DNA of 56,226 nt from an uncultured Roseburia sp. (GCA_947174805.1 CAMWKH010000018.1:1-56226), one strand, 5' to 3'. Shown: positions 35,886 to 45,123, counted from the stretch's first letter. Made by a program: numbers and translations. Notes: a model not told the origin generated them from the letters alone.

Positions 35886-37235
35886 ATGGCATTTGAAAAT
35901 CTGTCTGAGAAATTGCAGAATGTATTCAAAAATTTAAGAAGTAAGGGAAGACTGACAGAAGAAGATGTGAAGGCCGCTTTAAAAGAAGTAAAGATGGCCT
36001 TGTTAGAAGCGGATGTCAACTTCAAAGTGGTAAAGCAGTTTATCAAAACGGTGCAGGAGCGGGCCATCGGGCAGGATGTGATGAACGGGTTAAATCCCGG
36101 CCAGATGGTAATTAAAATCGTAAACGAAGAGATGATTGCCCTCATGGGTTCCGAGACCACGGAGATTGCCCTTAAGCCGGGGAGCGAAGTCACTGTAATT
36201 ATGATGGCGGGCCTTCAGGGAGCTGGAAAAACCACCACCACGGCAAAGATTGCAGGAAAGTTAAAGCAGAAGGGGAAAAAGCCTTTGCTTGCAGCCTGTG
36301 ACGTGTACCGTCCCGCAGCCATTGACCAGTTAAAGATTAACGGGGAGAAACAGGGCGTGGAAGTCTTTTCCATGGGGGATAAGCAAAATCCTGTGGACAT
36401 TGCCAAAGGGGCGGTGGAGCATGCAAAGAAAAACGGATATAATGTGGTGATAATAGATACCGCAGGACGTCTTCACATAGACGAGGATATGATGGCGGAG
36501 CTTGCAGCCATTAAGGAACAGGTGGAAGTTCACCAGACTATTCTTGTGGTGGATTCCATGACTGGCCAGGATGCCGTAAATGTGGCAAATCTTTTCCAGG
36601 AAAAAATCGGTATTGACGGCGTGGTTCTGACCAAACTTGACGGCGATACAAGAGGCGGTGCAGCCCTTTCCATCCGGGCGGTTACAGGCAGGCCTATATT
36701 GTATATCGGTATGGGGGAAAAGCTTTCGGATTTGGAGCAGTTTTATCCGGACCGTATGGCCTCCAGGATTCTTGGCATGGGGGATGTGCTCACCATGATT
36801 GAAAAAGCCCAGGAAGCCATTGACGAGGACGAGGCCAGAAAATTAGAGCAGAAAATGAAAAAGGCCGAGTTTGATTTTGAGGATTATTTAAGTTCCATGG
36901 GCCAGATGAAAAAGATGGGGGGCCTTACAAGCATTATGGGAATGATGCCGGGGCTTTCCGGAATGAAAATGCCGGAGATTGACGAGGCACAGGCCGAGAA
37001 GGGCATGAAGCGCACAGAGTCCATTATTTATTCCATGACCCCGGAGGAGCGGAGAAATCCTTCCCTGTTAAATCCCAGCCGGAAAAAAAGGATTGCAGAC
37101 GGCGCAGGGGTGGATATTGCAGAGGTAAACCGCCTGGTGAAACAGTTTGAGCAGGCGAGAAAAATGATGAAGCAGATTCCCGGTATGATGGGAGGTAAGC
37201 GCGGTAAAAAAGGGAGATTCAATCTGCCTTTTTAA
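35886..37235 (+). CDS. ffh: Signal recognition particle protein Ffh
   Basis: 449 residues, full length. N domain helices, then G domain with GLQGAGKTTTTAKIAGKL near 107, DVYRPAAIDQL, DTAGRLHIDEDMM, TKLDGDTRGG. Met-rich M domain from about residue 300 (MGMMPGLSGMKM; KMMKQIPGMMGG) that binds 4.5S RNA and signal peptides. The 4.5S RNA gene is not in the window. Confidence 0.96.
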   Translation: MAFENLSEKLQNVFKNLRSKGRLTEEDVKAALKEVKMALLEADVNFKVVKQFIKTVQERAIGQDVMNGLNPGQMVIKIVNEEMIALMGSETTEIALKPGSEVTVIMMAGLQGAGKTTTTAKIAGKLKQKGKKPLLAACDVYRPAAIDQLKINGEKQGVEVFSMGDKQNPVDIAKGAVEHAKKNGYNVVIIDTAGRLHIDEDMMAELAAIKEQVEVHQTILVVDSMTGQDAVNVANLFQEKIGIDGVVLTKLDGDTRGGAALSIRAVTGRPILYIGMGEKLSDLEQFYPDRMASRILGMGDVLTMIEKAQEAIDEDEARKLEQKMKKAEFDFEDYLSSMGQMKKMGGLTSIMGMMPGLSGMKMPEIDEAQAEKGMKRTESIIYSMTPEERRNPSLLNPSRKKRIADGAGVDIAEVNRLVKQFEQARKMMKQIPGMMGGKRGKKGRFNLPF

Positions 37236-37267
37236 CATAAAACAATGAAAATCAGGAGGTGAAAGAG

Positions 37268-37513
37268 ATGGCAGTAAAAATTAGATTAAGAAGAATGGGA
37301 CAGAAGAAAGCTCCTTTCTATAGAATCGTTGTTGCTGATTCCAGGTCTCCCAGAGATGGAAGATTTATTGAGGAAATCGGTACTTACGACCCTACCAAAG
37401 ACCCCAGCGAGTATCATGTGAATGAGGAGCTGGCAAAGAAATGGTTAGCAAACGGAGCACAGCCCACAGAGACCGTAAACAGAATTTTCAAATCTGCAGG
37501 AATTGAAAAATAA
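37268..37513 (+). CDS. rpsP: 30S ribosomal protein S16
   Basis: 81 residues from the ATG at 37268 (AGGAGGTGA 7 bases upstream). Begins [26 protein letters not shown], diagnostic for bS16. Basic and of usual length. In the ribosome maturation operon before the KH protein, rimM and trmD. Confidence 0.96.
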   Translation: MAVKIRLRRMGQKKAPFYRIVVADSRSPRDGRFIEEIGTYDPTKDPSEYHVNEELAKKWLANGAQPTETVNRIFKSAGIEK

Positions 37514-37538
37514 CGGTTAATAAAGAGAGGTGTAACGG

Positions 37539-37766
37539 ATGAAAGAATTAGTGGAAGTAATTGCAAAAGCATTAGTCGATCACCCGGAAGAAGTCGTGGT
37601 TTCCGAGACGGAGACGGACAGGACCATCACACTGGAACTTCGTGTGGCACAGTCTGACATGGGAAAAGTAATCGGCAAACAGGGCCGCATTGCCAAGGCA
37701 ATCCGCTCTGTGGTAAAAGCTGCAGCCTCTAAGGAAGACAAGAAAGTAATTGTAGACATCATGTAA
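37539..37766 (+). CDS. khpA: KH-domain RNA-binding protein KhpA
   Basis: 75 residues of a single KH domain with the GKVIGKQGRIAKAIRSVVKAA loop, usual for KhpA (YlqC). Binds RNA with KhpB and affects cell division and RNA stability in Gram-positives. 25 bp after rpsP; a terminator follows directly. Confidence 0.94.
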   Translation: MKELVEVIAKALVDHPEEVVVSETETDRTITLELRVAQSDMGKVIGKQGRIAKAIRSVVKAAASKEDKKVIVDIM

Positions 37767-37769
37767 TAT

Positions 37770-37800
37770 ATAGCGTCCTTTCGGACGCTATTTTTCTCTC
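37770..37800 (+). terminator. Intrinsic terminator after khpA
   Basis: ATAGCGTCC (37770-37778), loop TTTC, GGACGCTAT (37783-37791), then TTTTCTCTC. It sits inside the rpsP-trmD gene set and would lower rimM-trmD expression. Confidence 0.85.
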
Positions 37801-37821
37801 ATGGTATAACAGGAGGATGAC

Positions 37822-38343
37822 ATGGAAGATTTATTAAAAGTCGGGGTGATTACAAGCACCCATGGACTGAAGGGGGAAGTAAAAGTATATCCCACCACAG
37901 ATGACCCGAAGCGTTTTTTACAGCTTAAGGAGATTCTTTTAGATACAGGAAAAGAAAAAAATGTACTCCATATTACCAATGTAAAATTTTTCAAAAATAT
38001 GGTAATCCTGAAATTCAAAGAGTACAATGATATAAATGAAGTGGAACCCTTAAGGCAGAAGGAACTCTTTGTCACAAGGGAGAATGCGGTTCCCTTAGAG
38101 GAAAATGAATATTATATCGCTGATCTCATAGGTCTTTTGGCAGTGTCCGATGAGGGGGAAGCCTTAGGGGAAGTGGCGGAGGTGCTGCAGTCGGCGGCAA
38201 ATGACATTTATGTCATCAGAAAAGCGGGGGAGCAGGATATTTTGGTACCCGCCATTCAAGACTGTGTAAAAGCGGTGGATATTTCCGGGGGAAAGATTGT
38301 GCTCCATCTCCTGCCGGGGCTTAGGGAAGCCAATCAGAAATAG
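37822..38343 (+). CDS. rimM: Ribosome maturation factor RimM
   Basis: 173 residues. RimM N domain (VGVITSTHGLKGEVKVYPTTDDPKRF) and C-terminal PRC-barrel (YYIADLIGL ... DIYVIRKAGEQDILVPAI). Assists 30S head assembly around S19. AGGAGG ribosome site 4-5 bases before ATG. Followed by trmD at 17 bp. Confidence 0.95.
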   Translation: MEDLLKVGVITSTHGLKGEVKVYPTTDDPKRFLQLKEILLDTGKEKNVLHITNVKFFKNMVILKFKEYNDINEVEPLRQKELFVTRENAVPLEENEYYIADLIGLLAVSDEGEALGEVAEVLQSAANDIYVIRKAGEQDILVPAIQDCVKAVDISGGKIVLHLLPGLREANQK

Positions 38344-38360
38344 AAAAAGAGGAAGGTAAA

Positions 38361-39101
38361 ATGAAATTTTATATTCTTACTTTATTTCCGGAAATGGTGA
38401 TGCAGGGCTTGTCCACAAGCATTATCGGAAGGGCGGCGAAACAGGGAATCGTAACTATTGAAGCTGTGAATATCCGGGAGTATACAAAGGATAAGCATTT
38501 GAAAGTAGACGATTATCCCTACGGGGGAGGGGCAGGGATGGTGATGCAGGCACAACCTGTTTACGATGCATATCAGGCGGTAAGGGATAAAATCGGTCAT
38601 AGGCCGAGAACCATTTATCTCACCCCCCAGGGGCCCCTCTTTCACCAGGCTATGGCAAAGGAGATGGCAGGGGAGGAAGAACTTGTGTTTCTCTGCGGCC
38701 ACTATGAAGGGGTGGACGAGCGGGTGCTGGAGGAAATTGTTACGGACTATGTATCTGTGGGGGACTACGTTTTAACCGGTGGAGAACTGCCCGCCATGGT
38801 GATGGTGGATGCCATTTCCCGGATGGTGCCCGGTGTCCTCTCCAACCAGGAATCCGGGGAGACGGAATCCTTTGAGGGAGGCCTTTTGGAGTATCCCCAG
38901 TACTCAAGGCCCAGGGATTGGATGGGAAGAGAAGTTCCCCAGGTACTCATGTCTGGAGACCATGTAAAAATTCAGGCATGGAGAAGGGAGCAGTCCATAC
39001 TGCGCACCAAAAAGTTCCGCCCGGATTTATTGGAGACCGCCGATTTGTCCATAAAAGAAAAAACGTTGTACAGAGTCCATGAAAAAGATTTTAAAAGTTA
39101 A
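38361..39101 (+). CDS. trmD: tRNA (guanine-N1)-methyltransferase TrmD
   Basis: 246 residues. SAM-binding trefoil-knot signatures LTPQGPLF, LCGHYEGVDERVLEE and SVGDYVLTGGELPAMVM. Methylates G37 of tRNAs read with CNN codons, preventing frameshifts. rplS, which usually follows trmD, is absent; the next gene is a carbonic anhydrase with its own promoter. Confidence 0.96.
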   Translation: MKFYILTLFPEMVMQGLSTSIIGRAAKQGIVTIEAVNIREYTKDKHLKVDDYPYGGGAGMVMQAQPVYDAYQAVRDKIGHRPRTIYLTPQGPLFHQAMAKEMAGEEELVFLCGHYEGVDERVLEEIVTDYVSVGDYVLTGGELPAMVMVDAISRMVPGVLSNQESGETESFEGGLLEYPQYSRPRDWMGREVPQVLMSGDHVKIQAWRREQSILRTKKFRPDLLETADLSIKEKTLYRVHEKDFKS

Positions 39102-39110
39102 AAAAGGGAC

Positions 39111-39139
39111 TGGTTCTTGTGAGAATAACTTGATATAAT
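39111..39139 (+). promoter_or_regulatory. Extended -10 promoter for carbonic anhydrase
   Basis: TGATATAAT (TG at 39131-39132, TATAAT at 39134-39139), an extended -10, with a weak -35 (TGGTTC, 39111-39116) at 17 bases. Confidence 0.55.
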
Positions 39140-39171
39140 AGACGGGAAAACAATCTAAGGAGGATGTAAGA

Positions 39172-39744
39172 ATGCACAAAGAGAATTTATCTGCAGCAGA
39201 GGCACTTACAAAGTTGAAAAATGGAAACCAGGACTATAGGAATGCAGCATCAAATTCAGGTAATATTTCACCTGAAATCCGCAGGCAGACATTTGAGGAG
39301 GGTCAGGCTCCCTATGCCGTTGTGATTACATGTTCAGATTCCAGGGTGATACCGGAAAGTATTTTTATGGCAGGCATAGGAGAACTCTTTGTCATCCGTG
39401 TGGCAGGAAACGTTATTGACCGTCATCAGCTTGGCAGCATCGAGTATGCGGCAGACCATCTTGGTACAAAGCTTGTAGTAGTGCTGGGCCATAGCCGCTG
39501 CGGAGCCGTGGGAGCAGCGATGAGCAGCGACCCGGAAGGTTATGTGAAGTTTATCACCGATGAAATCCGCAAAGCTATCGGGGAGGAAAAGGACGAACTG
39601 CGTGCCAGCTGTCTCAATGTTCAGCAGAGCGTTTCCGTTATTAAAGAGAAATTGAATCTGTCCCAGTCAGAAGATGAAAATGGAGTGAAAGTATGTGGGG
39701 CAATGTATCATATTGACACAGGGGCCGTTGAGTTTTTAGACTGA
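39172..39744 (+). CDS. Beta-class carbonic anhydrase
   Basis: 190 residues. Zinc ligands of type I beta enzymes: C54 and D56 in CSDSR, H107 and C110 in GHSRCGA. It interconverts CO2 and bicarbonate; bicarbonate feeds carboxylation in anaerobes. Start ATG 7 bases after AAGGAGG. Own promoter. Immediate neighbours are a hypothetical protein and a CysN-like GTPase. Confidence 0.92.
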   Translation: MHKENLSAAEALTKLKNGNQDYRNAASNSGNISPEIRRQTFEEGQAPYAVVITCSDSRVIPESIFMAGIGELFVIRVAGNVIDRHQLGSIEYAADHLGTKLVVVLGHSRCGAVGAAMSSDPEGYVKFITDEIRKAIGEEKDELRASCLNVQQSVSVIKEKLNLSQSEDENGVKVCGAMYHIDTGAVEFLD

Positions 39745-39762
39745 TAAAACGAGGAGACATAT

Positions 39763-40209
39763 ATGAAACCAGAAGAATTGACCCAGTTGTTAATGAAGAT
39801 GCAGAAAGAGACAAGGGAGGGAAAACTGCACTGGAAACTTGAGGTGCAGACCTCCGAGGGAAATGAAGAGAAATATACGGTGGAGGAGGAAGGCCGTGTG
39901 TGGATTGTGGACGAGTGTTATACTTCCTTTTTCTGTGAATACCAGGGCAGCGAGTTTTGTATGATAACCTATGAGATGATAAAGACAAATATGGAAGAGA
40001 CAAAGACCAATAATTATGTGTTTTTACCGCCTCTGGGAGTACGGCTTTTTTCCCTTCACACCCTTCTTCCCCACAGTGTAGAGGCAAATGCGGTAGTGAT
40101 TTCCCATATTCATGCACTATGGGAGCTTTTGGCGGATTTGGTGAAAAAAGGCAGTGACCAGGTGAACCTCCGTGTCCGGGAGGCGTCTGTAAATATTCAA
40201 GAGGACTAG
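39763..40209 (+). CDS. Hypothetical protein
   Basis: 148 residues, soluble, mixed alpha/beta, starting MKPEELTQLLMKMQKETREG, with many aromatic residues in the middle (FFCEYQGSEFCMITYEM) and a helix near the end. No motif recognised. Start ATG after GAGGAGACAT, 18 bp after the carbonic anhydrase, so it shares its promoter. Confidence 0.6.
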   Translation: MKPEELTQLLMKMQKETREGKLHWKLEVQTSEGNEEKYTVEEEGRVWIVDECYTSFFCEYQGSEFCMITYEMIKTNMEETKTNNYVFLPPLGVRLFSLHTLLPHSVEANAVVISHIHALWELLADLVKKGSDQVNLRVREASVNIQED

Positions 40210-40286
40210 TACAGCGAATATTCGGTGAGTCGCAGTATGGCCTGCCTATTTTCCCTGTGCTGGAAATACTGTGGGGAGGAATTGTT

Positions 40287-42185
40287 ATGGCACAAAAAAT
40301 GTGGTGCAATCAGTTGGAAGCGGAAACCATACACAGATTTCGGGAAATTTATGCCAACAGTGACGCATATACTGCGCCATTAAAAGACTTGGCAGATAAG
40401 GAGCGGATAGAGAGGCTGGCAGCACAGGCACTTTATCCGGAGGAGCCGGAGCTTTTCTTTGAGATGGAGAAAAAAGAAAGCTATGAGGAAACAGCAGGGC
40501 AGAGTCTGTCTAAAACCAGGCAAAGGGACGCCCTGCTGTTTCATTTATCTTCCCGGATATCCGAAGGGGAAAAAGTGGTTCGGATGATTAGCTGCGGCGG
40601 CGTGGACGATGGAAAGTCTACGGTGATTGGCAGGATTTTGTATGAGGCGGCAGGGGAGGATAAAAGAAGGGAGATAGAGAATAACCCCATATATCTCCGC
40701 AGGGATGGGACGGTGGATTATGCAATGCTGGCAGGGACATCGGAGCAGGAAGCAAGGCAGGGGATTACCGTTCAGGTTTCATACAGCGGATTTACAGCGG
40801 GTATCTCTACGTATCTTATGGCGGATGTGCCGGGCCATGAGGAGTATACCGGCAATATGGCGTATGCGGCCAGGTCCGCCAGCCTGGCAGTGCTTATGAT
40901 TTCTGCAAATAAGGGAATCGTGCCCCAGACAAGGAGACACGCCAGAATCTGCTTTTTTATGGGCATCCGGAAAATGATTTTCGCCGTAAATAAAATGGAT
41001 ATGGTGCAGTTTGACAGGGAGGTTTTTAACGGAATTGCAAAAGAGATTACTTATCTGATGCAGGAATATCATGGCTGTACCTATCAGATTATACCGGTGG
41101 CAGCAAAAGCCGGGGACAATATTGGAAAAAAATCCGAACATATGCCCTGGTATCAGGGAGAGCCTCTTCTCATGGCCATCACAAAGGGCCAGGGGGAAGG
41201 GACGTCGGAAAACATGTTTTATATGCCGGTGCAGAAGACGGTGAAATCCAGTCAGATACCTGGGAAAGAGATAAAAAAACGTGTCCTTTTAGGGCAGGTA
41301 CAGGGAGGAAGAATCTGTAAAGGCCAGGAGATTCTTGTGTACCCTACCATGAAACGGGCAAAGGTTTCCAAATTGTATTCTTTTTTCCGGGAAGTAGACG
41401 AGGTAGAAGAGGGACAGCCTGCCGCTGTGGAACTTGACCGGGAATTAGATGTGGCCAGGGGATATTTTCTGGCGAAGGAGGATATCTTTACCCCGGCAGA
41501 ATGTGTGGAGGCAGATATTTTGTGGGTGTGGGATGACCAGTTGAGGCTTGGCACGCGCTATAAAATAAAAGTCGGGACAAAAGAGATAACCGGGGCAGTG
41601 ACTAAAATTTTATACCGGATGGATGTAAACACCGGAGATCACAAATATGCAGAGCATATAACCAAAAACGGGATGGCCAGGGTGGAACTTCGGTTTTCGG
41701 AGGCGGTTGCGGTATCCCCGGAGGGGCAGAGCCGGGGGTTGGGCACACTGACCCTTTGGGAAAAGAGGGGAGAAACCCTTTTGGGGTATGGAAATATTGT
41801 AAAAACCGTATCCGATGAAGTCTTTTTTGAAAAGGGAAAAATGGTAACCAGACAAGAGCGGGAGGAGGCATTGGGCCAGAAAGCAGGGATTTTACTGTTT
41901 CCCAAAAAAGCGGGCAGCGAATGGATAAATTATGTGGAGCGCTATCTTTTACATATGGGATTTCACACGATACAGGTGGGGGAAAAAGACAGCAGAGAAA
42001 GAATTTTCCGCCTTACAGAAGCAGGCCTTTTGGGGCTTTTGTCTGCAGATGAAGTGATTTTGCCTGATTTTATGGGGGAGGAGCCTTACCGGGTGTGTGA
42101 TTTGAGAGGGGAAGCCTTCTCACAGGAAAATCTTATAAATATACAGAAAAAAGTAAAATCCTGGGTGGCAGGAATGTTGTGCTGA
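40287..42185 (+). CDS. CysN-like GTPase with degenerate APS-kinase-like C-terminal domain
   Basis: 632 residues from ATG 40287 (GGGGAGGA 6 bases upstream). Residues 1-95 are an N-terminal extension. G1 is GGVDDGKST at 104-112, G3 is DVPGHEEYT near 190, G4 is NKMD near 241, followed by EF-Tu-like beta-barrel domains, as in the CysN subunit of ATP sulfurylase. The final ~112 residues (521-632) align by pattern with APS kinase (CysC): a beta strand, a P-loop position (PKKAGSEWI) lacking GxxGxGKS/T, then a helix and a second strand. The kinase part therefore looks inactive. No CysD (the adenylylating subunit) is present. Function unclear. Confidence 0.75.
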   Translation: MAQKMWCNQLEAETIHRFREIYANSDAYTAPLKDLADKERIERLAAQALYPEEPELFFEMEKKESYEETAGQSLSKTRQRDALLFHLSSRISEGEKVVRMISCGGVDDGKSTVIGRILYEAAGEDKRREIENNPIYLRRDGTVDYAMLAGTSEQEARQGITVQVSYSGFTAGISTYLMADVPGHEEYTGNMAYAARSASLAVLMISANKGIVPQTRRHARICFFMGIRKMIFAVNKMDMVQFDREVFNGIAKEITYLMQEYHGCTYQIIPVAAKAGDNIGKKSEHMPWYQGEPLLMAITKGQGEGTSENMFYMPVQKTVKSSQIPGKEIKKRVLLGQVQGGRICKGQEILVYPTMKRAKVSKLYSFFREVDEVEEGQPAAVELDRELDVARGYFLAKEDIFTPAECVEADILWVWDDQLRLGTRYKIKVGTKEITGAVTKILYRMDVNTGDHKYAEHITKNGMARVELRFSEAVAVSPEGQSRGLGTLTLWEKRGETLLGYGNIVKTVSDEVFFEKGKMVTRQEREEALGQKAGILLFPKKAGSEWINYVERYLLHMGFHTIQVGEKDSRERIFRLTEAGLLGLLSADEVILPDFMGEEPYRVCDLRGEAFSQENLINIQKKVKSWVAGMLC

Positions 42186-42230
42186 CACGGAAGTAAAGGG
42201 GCAGGGGACATATGGGAGAAGGAGGCAGGC

Positions 42231-42941
42231 TTGATACGGGTTGGAATATGTGATGACGAGGCATCTATGCGCAGTCAAATAGAAAAACTGGCAGTTTCCT
42301 ATTTTCGCAGAAAAAATCAGAATACGGAAATTTTTTTGTTTTCTTCCGGGGAGGAGATTTTGGTGTCCAGAGAAACTCTGGATATTTTGTTCCTTGATAT
42401 TCAAATGAGCCATATGGATGGGATGGAGACAGCCAAAAAACTCCGCAGAGAAAATTTTAAAGGTTTTCTTATTTTTATCACGGTGCTGAAAGAGATGGTT
42501 TTTTCTGCTTTTGAGGTGTGGGCTTTCGACTATCTGATAAAGCCCGTAGAGGATAAACAATTTGAAAAGACAATGGAGCGTCTGTACTTGTCCATGTCAC
42601 AGACGAAGAGCGCAAATTTGTTGGTTCAAAGAGGGCATGAGAGCCGTATGGTTCCCTTTGACGACATCGTGTTCTGCGAGGTAATGAACCGGAAAGTTTA
42701 TCTGCATTTACTTTCCTCCCAGGTGATTGATTTTTATGAAAGAATAGAGAATCTGGAGAAAAAACTAGACGGGAGTTTTTTTAAGTGCCACAGGAGTTAT
42801 GTGATAAATTTAAAATATTTGAAAAGCTGCAGTGAAATGACAGCGTATATGGTTGAAGGGTCTCAGGTTCCCGTGTCCCGTCTGCGGAAAAAAGAACTTT
42901 CCCAGGCGGTATTTCAGTATATGCGAGAAGGGAGGGTTTAG
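42231..42941 (+). CDS. LytTR-family response regulator
   Basis: 236 residues. Receiver domain residues 1-115 with the acidic pair CDDE, phospho-acceptor Asp in ILFLDIQMSHMDG and Lys in LIKPVED. LytTR DNA-binding domain from about 130 (VPFDDIVFCEVMNRKVYLH, FFKCHRSYVINLKYL). Start TTG with AGAAGGAGG upstream. Usually controls bacteriocin, virulence or autolysis genes with a GHKL kinase, which follows directly. Confidence 0.9.
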   Translation: MIRVGICDDEASMRSQIEKLAVSYFRRKNQNTEIFLFSSGEEILVSRETLDILFLDIQMSHMDGMETAKKLRRENFKGFLIFITVLKEMVFSAFEVWAFDYLIKPVEDKQFEKTMERLYLSMSQTKSANLLVQRGHESRMVPFDDIVFCEVMNRKVYLHLLSSQVIDFYERIENLEKKLDGSFFKCHRSYVINLKYLKSCSEMTAYMVEGSQVPVSRLRKKELSQAVFQYMREGRV

Positions 42942-42942
42942 T

Positions 42943-44163
42943 GTGGCGTATCTTGCGGATATTTTTTCAGGCTACATCATAGTGGGTATCGATTTATGTG
43001 TCCAGGTGTATTTTTTCCTCCGTTTTTTAAAAAAGAGAGTTCGGCCCCTGTCCCTTGTGTTCTGCGGACTTTTGACTTATGTGATTATGCGTTTGAGTTA
43101 CGGCATGGCATGTTCTCTAAACGGTATGGTACATCCTTTCTTGTTTTCCCTTTGTTCTGTTAAGGCAGGGAGTTTGTGTTCTCTCCTGGGGGGATTTTTT
43201 TCTTTGTTTTTATCCCTGGCCTGTTATGTGGGAATCTTAAAATATTTTTCACCGGTAGAGAGGGAAAATGACAGGTATGTGATGTTTTTTTCTCTTCCGG
43301 TGTTTTTAATTTTCTTTATGGTGGAATACATCCTGAGAGAAATTTATGGAAACACTATTGTGACAGATATCAGGGGAAATGTGTTAAACGCACGTCATGG
43401 ACAGATGCTGGCGCTGCAGAGTTTGGCTATGGCGAGTCTTTTCTGTGTGCTTTTGGGATATAAAAAGATGGAGGAAAATTTTCGTCTGAACCGGGAATTT
43501 GCCCTGCTTACCCAGGAGGAGCGCTATTTGTATCAGTATGCGGCTGAGGCAAAGGTCCATGAGGAGGAGACAAAATCTTTCCGCCACGATATAAAAAATC
43601 ATATGGTTGTTTTGGGAGAATTGCTGCGTCACAACAAAGTGGAACAGGCACGTCACTATTTGGGAGAAATGGAGGAGCTGGCGGCACAGTGTTCTTTTTC
43701 CTTTTGTACCAATCATCCCCTGGCGGATATTTTAGTAAACAGGAAATTGGGGTTGGCGGAGAGCAGGGGGATAGATGTGGAGTGTTCTTTACTCCTGCCT
43801 TATCCCTGCCAGGTGCGGGATATTGATTTATGTATTATACTGTCCAATGTGTTGGACAATGCAGTAAGTGGATGCGGCAGGGCCAATGAGGGGGAGGGGT
43901 ATATCCATGTGACAGGAAAGTATCAGGGGGATTTCATATTTATGGAAGTCTCCAACAGTTATGACGGAGAAAATCGTATCCGGGAAGGCACGGGACTTAA
44001 AAATATCAGGGCGGTGGCGGAAAAATATCAAGGAAGAGTAAAGGTTTCCGCTGAGGACAGAGCCTTTACCATAAGTATTCTGCTTAACCATTTGCATCAT
44101 CCGAATGACATTCCACAGCAAATAAATTCATTTGCGGGGGAAAATAGACGAAATAAGAGGTAA
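42943..44163 (+). CDS. GHKL-type sensor histidine kinase (AgrC/ComD-like)
   Basis: About 406 residues with five or six N-terminal membrane helices, then a cytosolic kinase: H-box in SFRHDIKNHM near 216, N-box ILSNVLDNAVSGC near 303 and G-box EGTGLKNIRAVAEKYQG near 352. GTG start at 42943 after GGGAGGG; 1 bp after the regulator stop. No agrD-like peptide gene found nearby, so the signal is unknown. Confidence 0.88.
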   Translation: MAYLADIFSGYIIVGIDLCVQVYFFLRFLKKRVRPLSLVFCGLLTYVIMRLSYGMACSLNGMVHPFLFSLCSVKAGSLCSLLGGFFSLFLSLACYVGILKYFSPVERENDRYVMFFSLPVFLIFFMVEYILREIYGNTIVTDIRGNVLNARHGQMLALQSLAMASLFCVLLGYKKMEENFRLNREFALLTQEERYLYQYAAEAKVHEEETKSFRHDIKNHMVVLGELLRHNKVEQARHYLGEMEELAAQCSFSFCTNHPLADILVNRKLGLAESRGIDVECSLLLPYPCQVRDIDLCIILSNVLDNAVSGCGRANEGEGYIHVTGKYQGDFIFMEVSNSYDGENRIREGTGLKNIRAVAEKYQGRVKVSAEDRAFTISILLNHLHHPNDIPQQINSFAGENRRNKR

Positions 44164-44205
44164 GACAGTATTTATGTCTGGATATAATCGAAGGAGGATG
44201 ATGAT

Positions 44206-44661
44206 ATGTCTATGAGAATTGAGGGAAATCCAGAACTTTTCAGGTCTTGGGACGAAGAAAAGGGAAAGGAAATGCAAAAAAAGCCAAAGACGGAACCGGA
44301 GGAAAAGAAGAATGCTTTTGCCCCGGAAGATGCGTATGTGAGCAGTGAGAAGTCCGGCAGAGCCACCGGCCTGTATCAGATTGGGAAGGATGAGGAGGGA
44401 AACAGAACAGTATTTTTTGATGATCCTAAAAAACCCAAGGCCGAAGGGGAGGAAAAATGTATCACCAATACCGATAAGGTGGACCGGGAAATTAGAAAAC
44501 TCAAGGAGGAAGCCAAAAGGTTAAAACAGCAGATACATAATGGGGATGAGGAGGAAAAAAAGAGGCTTGGACAGAGACTGGCCCAGGTGGAGATGGAGTT
44601 GAGCCAGAAAGATAATGACGGATATAGGAAGGCAAATGCGATTGTGTCTAATAAAGAATAA
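44206..44661 (+). CDS. Hypothetical charged protein with coiled coil
   Basis: 151 residues, very rich in Lys and Glu. Begins MSMRIEGNPELFRSWDEEK. A coiled coil occupies residues ~95-140 (REIRKLKEEAKRLKQQ). No membrane part. Its style (MSMRIEGN, Lys-rich, low hydrophobicity) recalls the DUF6033-type neighbours at 24-26 kb, but the shared blocks are not visible. Start ATG with AAGGAGG upstream. A terminator follows. Confidence 0.6.
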   Translation: MSMRIEGNPELFRSWDEEKGKEMQKKPKTEPEEKKNAFAPEDAYVSSEKSGRATGLYQIGKDEEGNRTVFFDDPKKPKAEGEEKCITNTDKVDREIRKLKEEAKRLKQQIHNGDEEEKKRLGQRLAQVEMELSQKDNDGYRKANAIVSNKE

Positions 44662-44706
44662 TTGCTTTATTTCATGAGCATAAAACCGAATTGCATTGTG
44701 CCCAAG

Positions 44707-44737
44707 AAAGCCACTCAGTAAAATGGGTGGCTTTTTC
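44707..44737 (+). terminator. Intrinsic terminator
   Basis: AAAGCCAC (44707-44714) pairs with GTGGCTTT (44727-44734), 12-base loop, followed by TTC. Ends the 42231-44661 transcript. Confidence 0.75.
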
Positions 44738-44775
44738 ATGTGGAAAGTGCAGTGAAAAGTGAGATTTTAGGATTC

Positions 44776-44805
44776 TTTACATACCTGCAAATTCAGTGTT
44801 ATAAT
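44776..44805 (+). promoter_or_regulatory. Sigma-A-type promoter of DUF1294 gene
   Basis: TTTACA (44776-44781), 18-base spacer, TATAAT (44800-44805), 45 bases before the DUF1294 start. Confidence 0.65.
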
Positions 44806-44850
44806 ACAGATAATCCGTTGTGAAAATGTTGTGAAAAAGGGGTAGAAAAA

Positions 44851-45123
44851 ATGATAAATATTTGGTATGCAGCTTTTATTTATCTTGTTATTGTGAATCT
44901 CTCAGGCCTGTGTCTGATGGGAATTGATAAAAACAGGGCCAGGCGCCATGCTTGGAGAATTTCGGAAAAGACTTTTTTTGTGGTGGGTATCCTGGGAGGC
45001 AGCGTAGGCACATGGGCTGGCATGTATCTGTTTCGTCATAAGACAAGGCACTGGTATTTTGTGGTGGGCATGCCTTTTCTTGTAATCCTTCAGACAGCAG
45101 TTTTCCTTTATTTATGTAAGTGA
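44851..45123 (+). CDS. DUF1294 family membrane protein
   Basis: 90 residues with three hydrophobic helices. The DUF1294 pattern is visible: MGIDKNRARRHAWRISEKTFF, GILGGSVGTWAGMYLFRHKTRH. Unknown function; found as a small membrane protein in many bacteria. Start ATG after AAAAAGGGG. Confidence 0.9.
   Translation: MINIWYAAFIYLVIVNLSGLCLMGIDKNRARRHAWRISEKTFFVVGILGGSVGTWAGMYLFRHKTRHWYFVVGMPFLVILQTAVFLYLCK

Noticed and set aside
39641..40309. Minus-strand open frame of about 220 codons opposite the carbonic anhydrase end and hypothetical gene
   Set aside because: Low-complexity composition, no start site, and overlaps a well-supported + strand gene.
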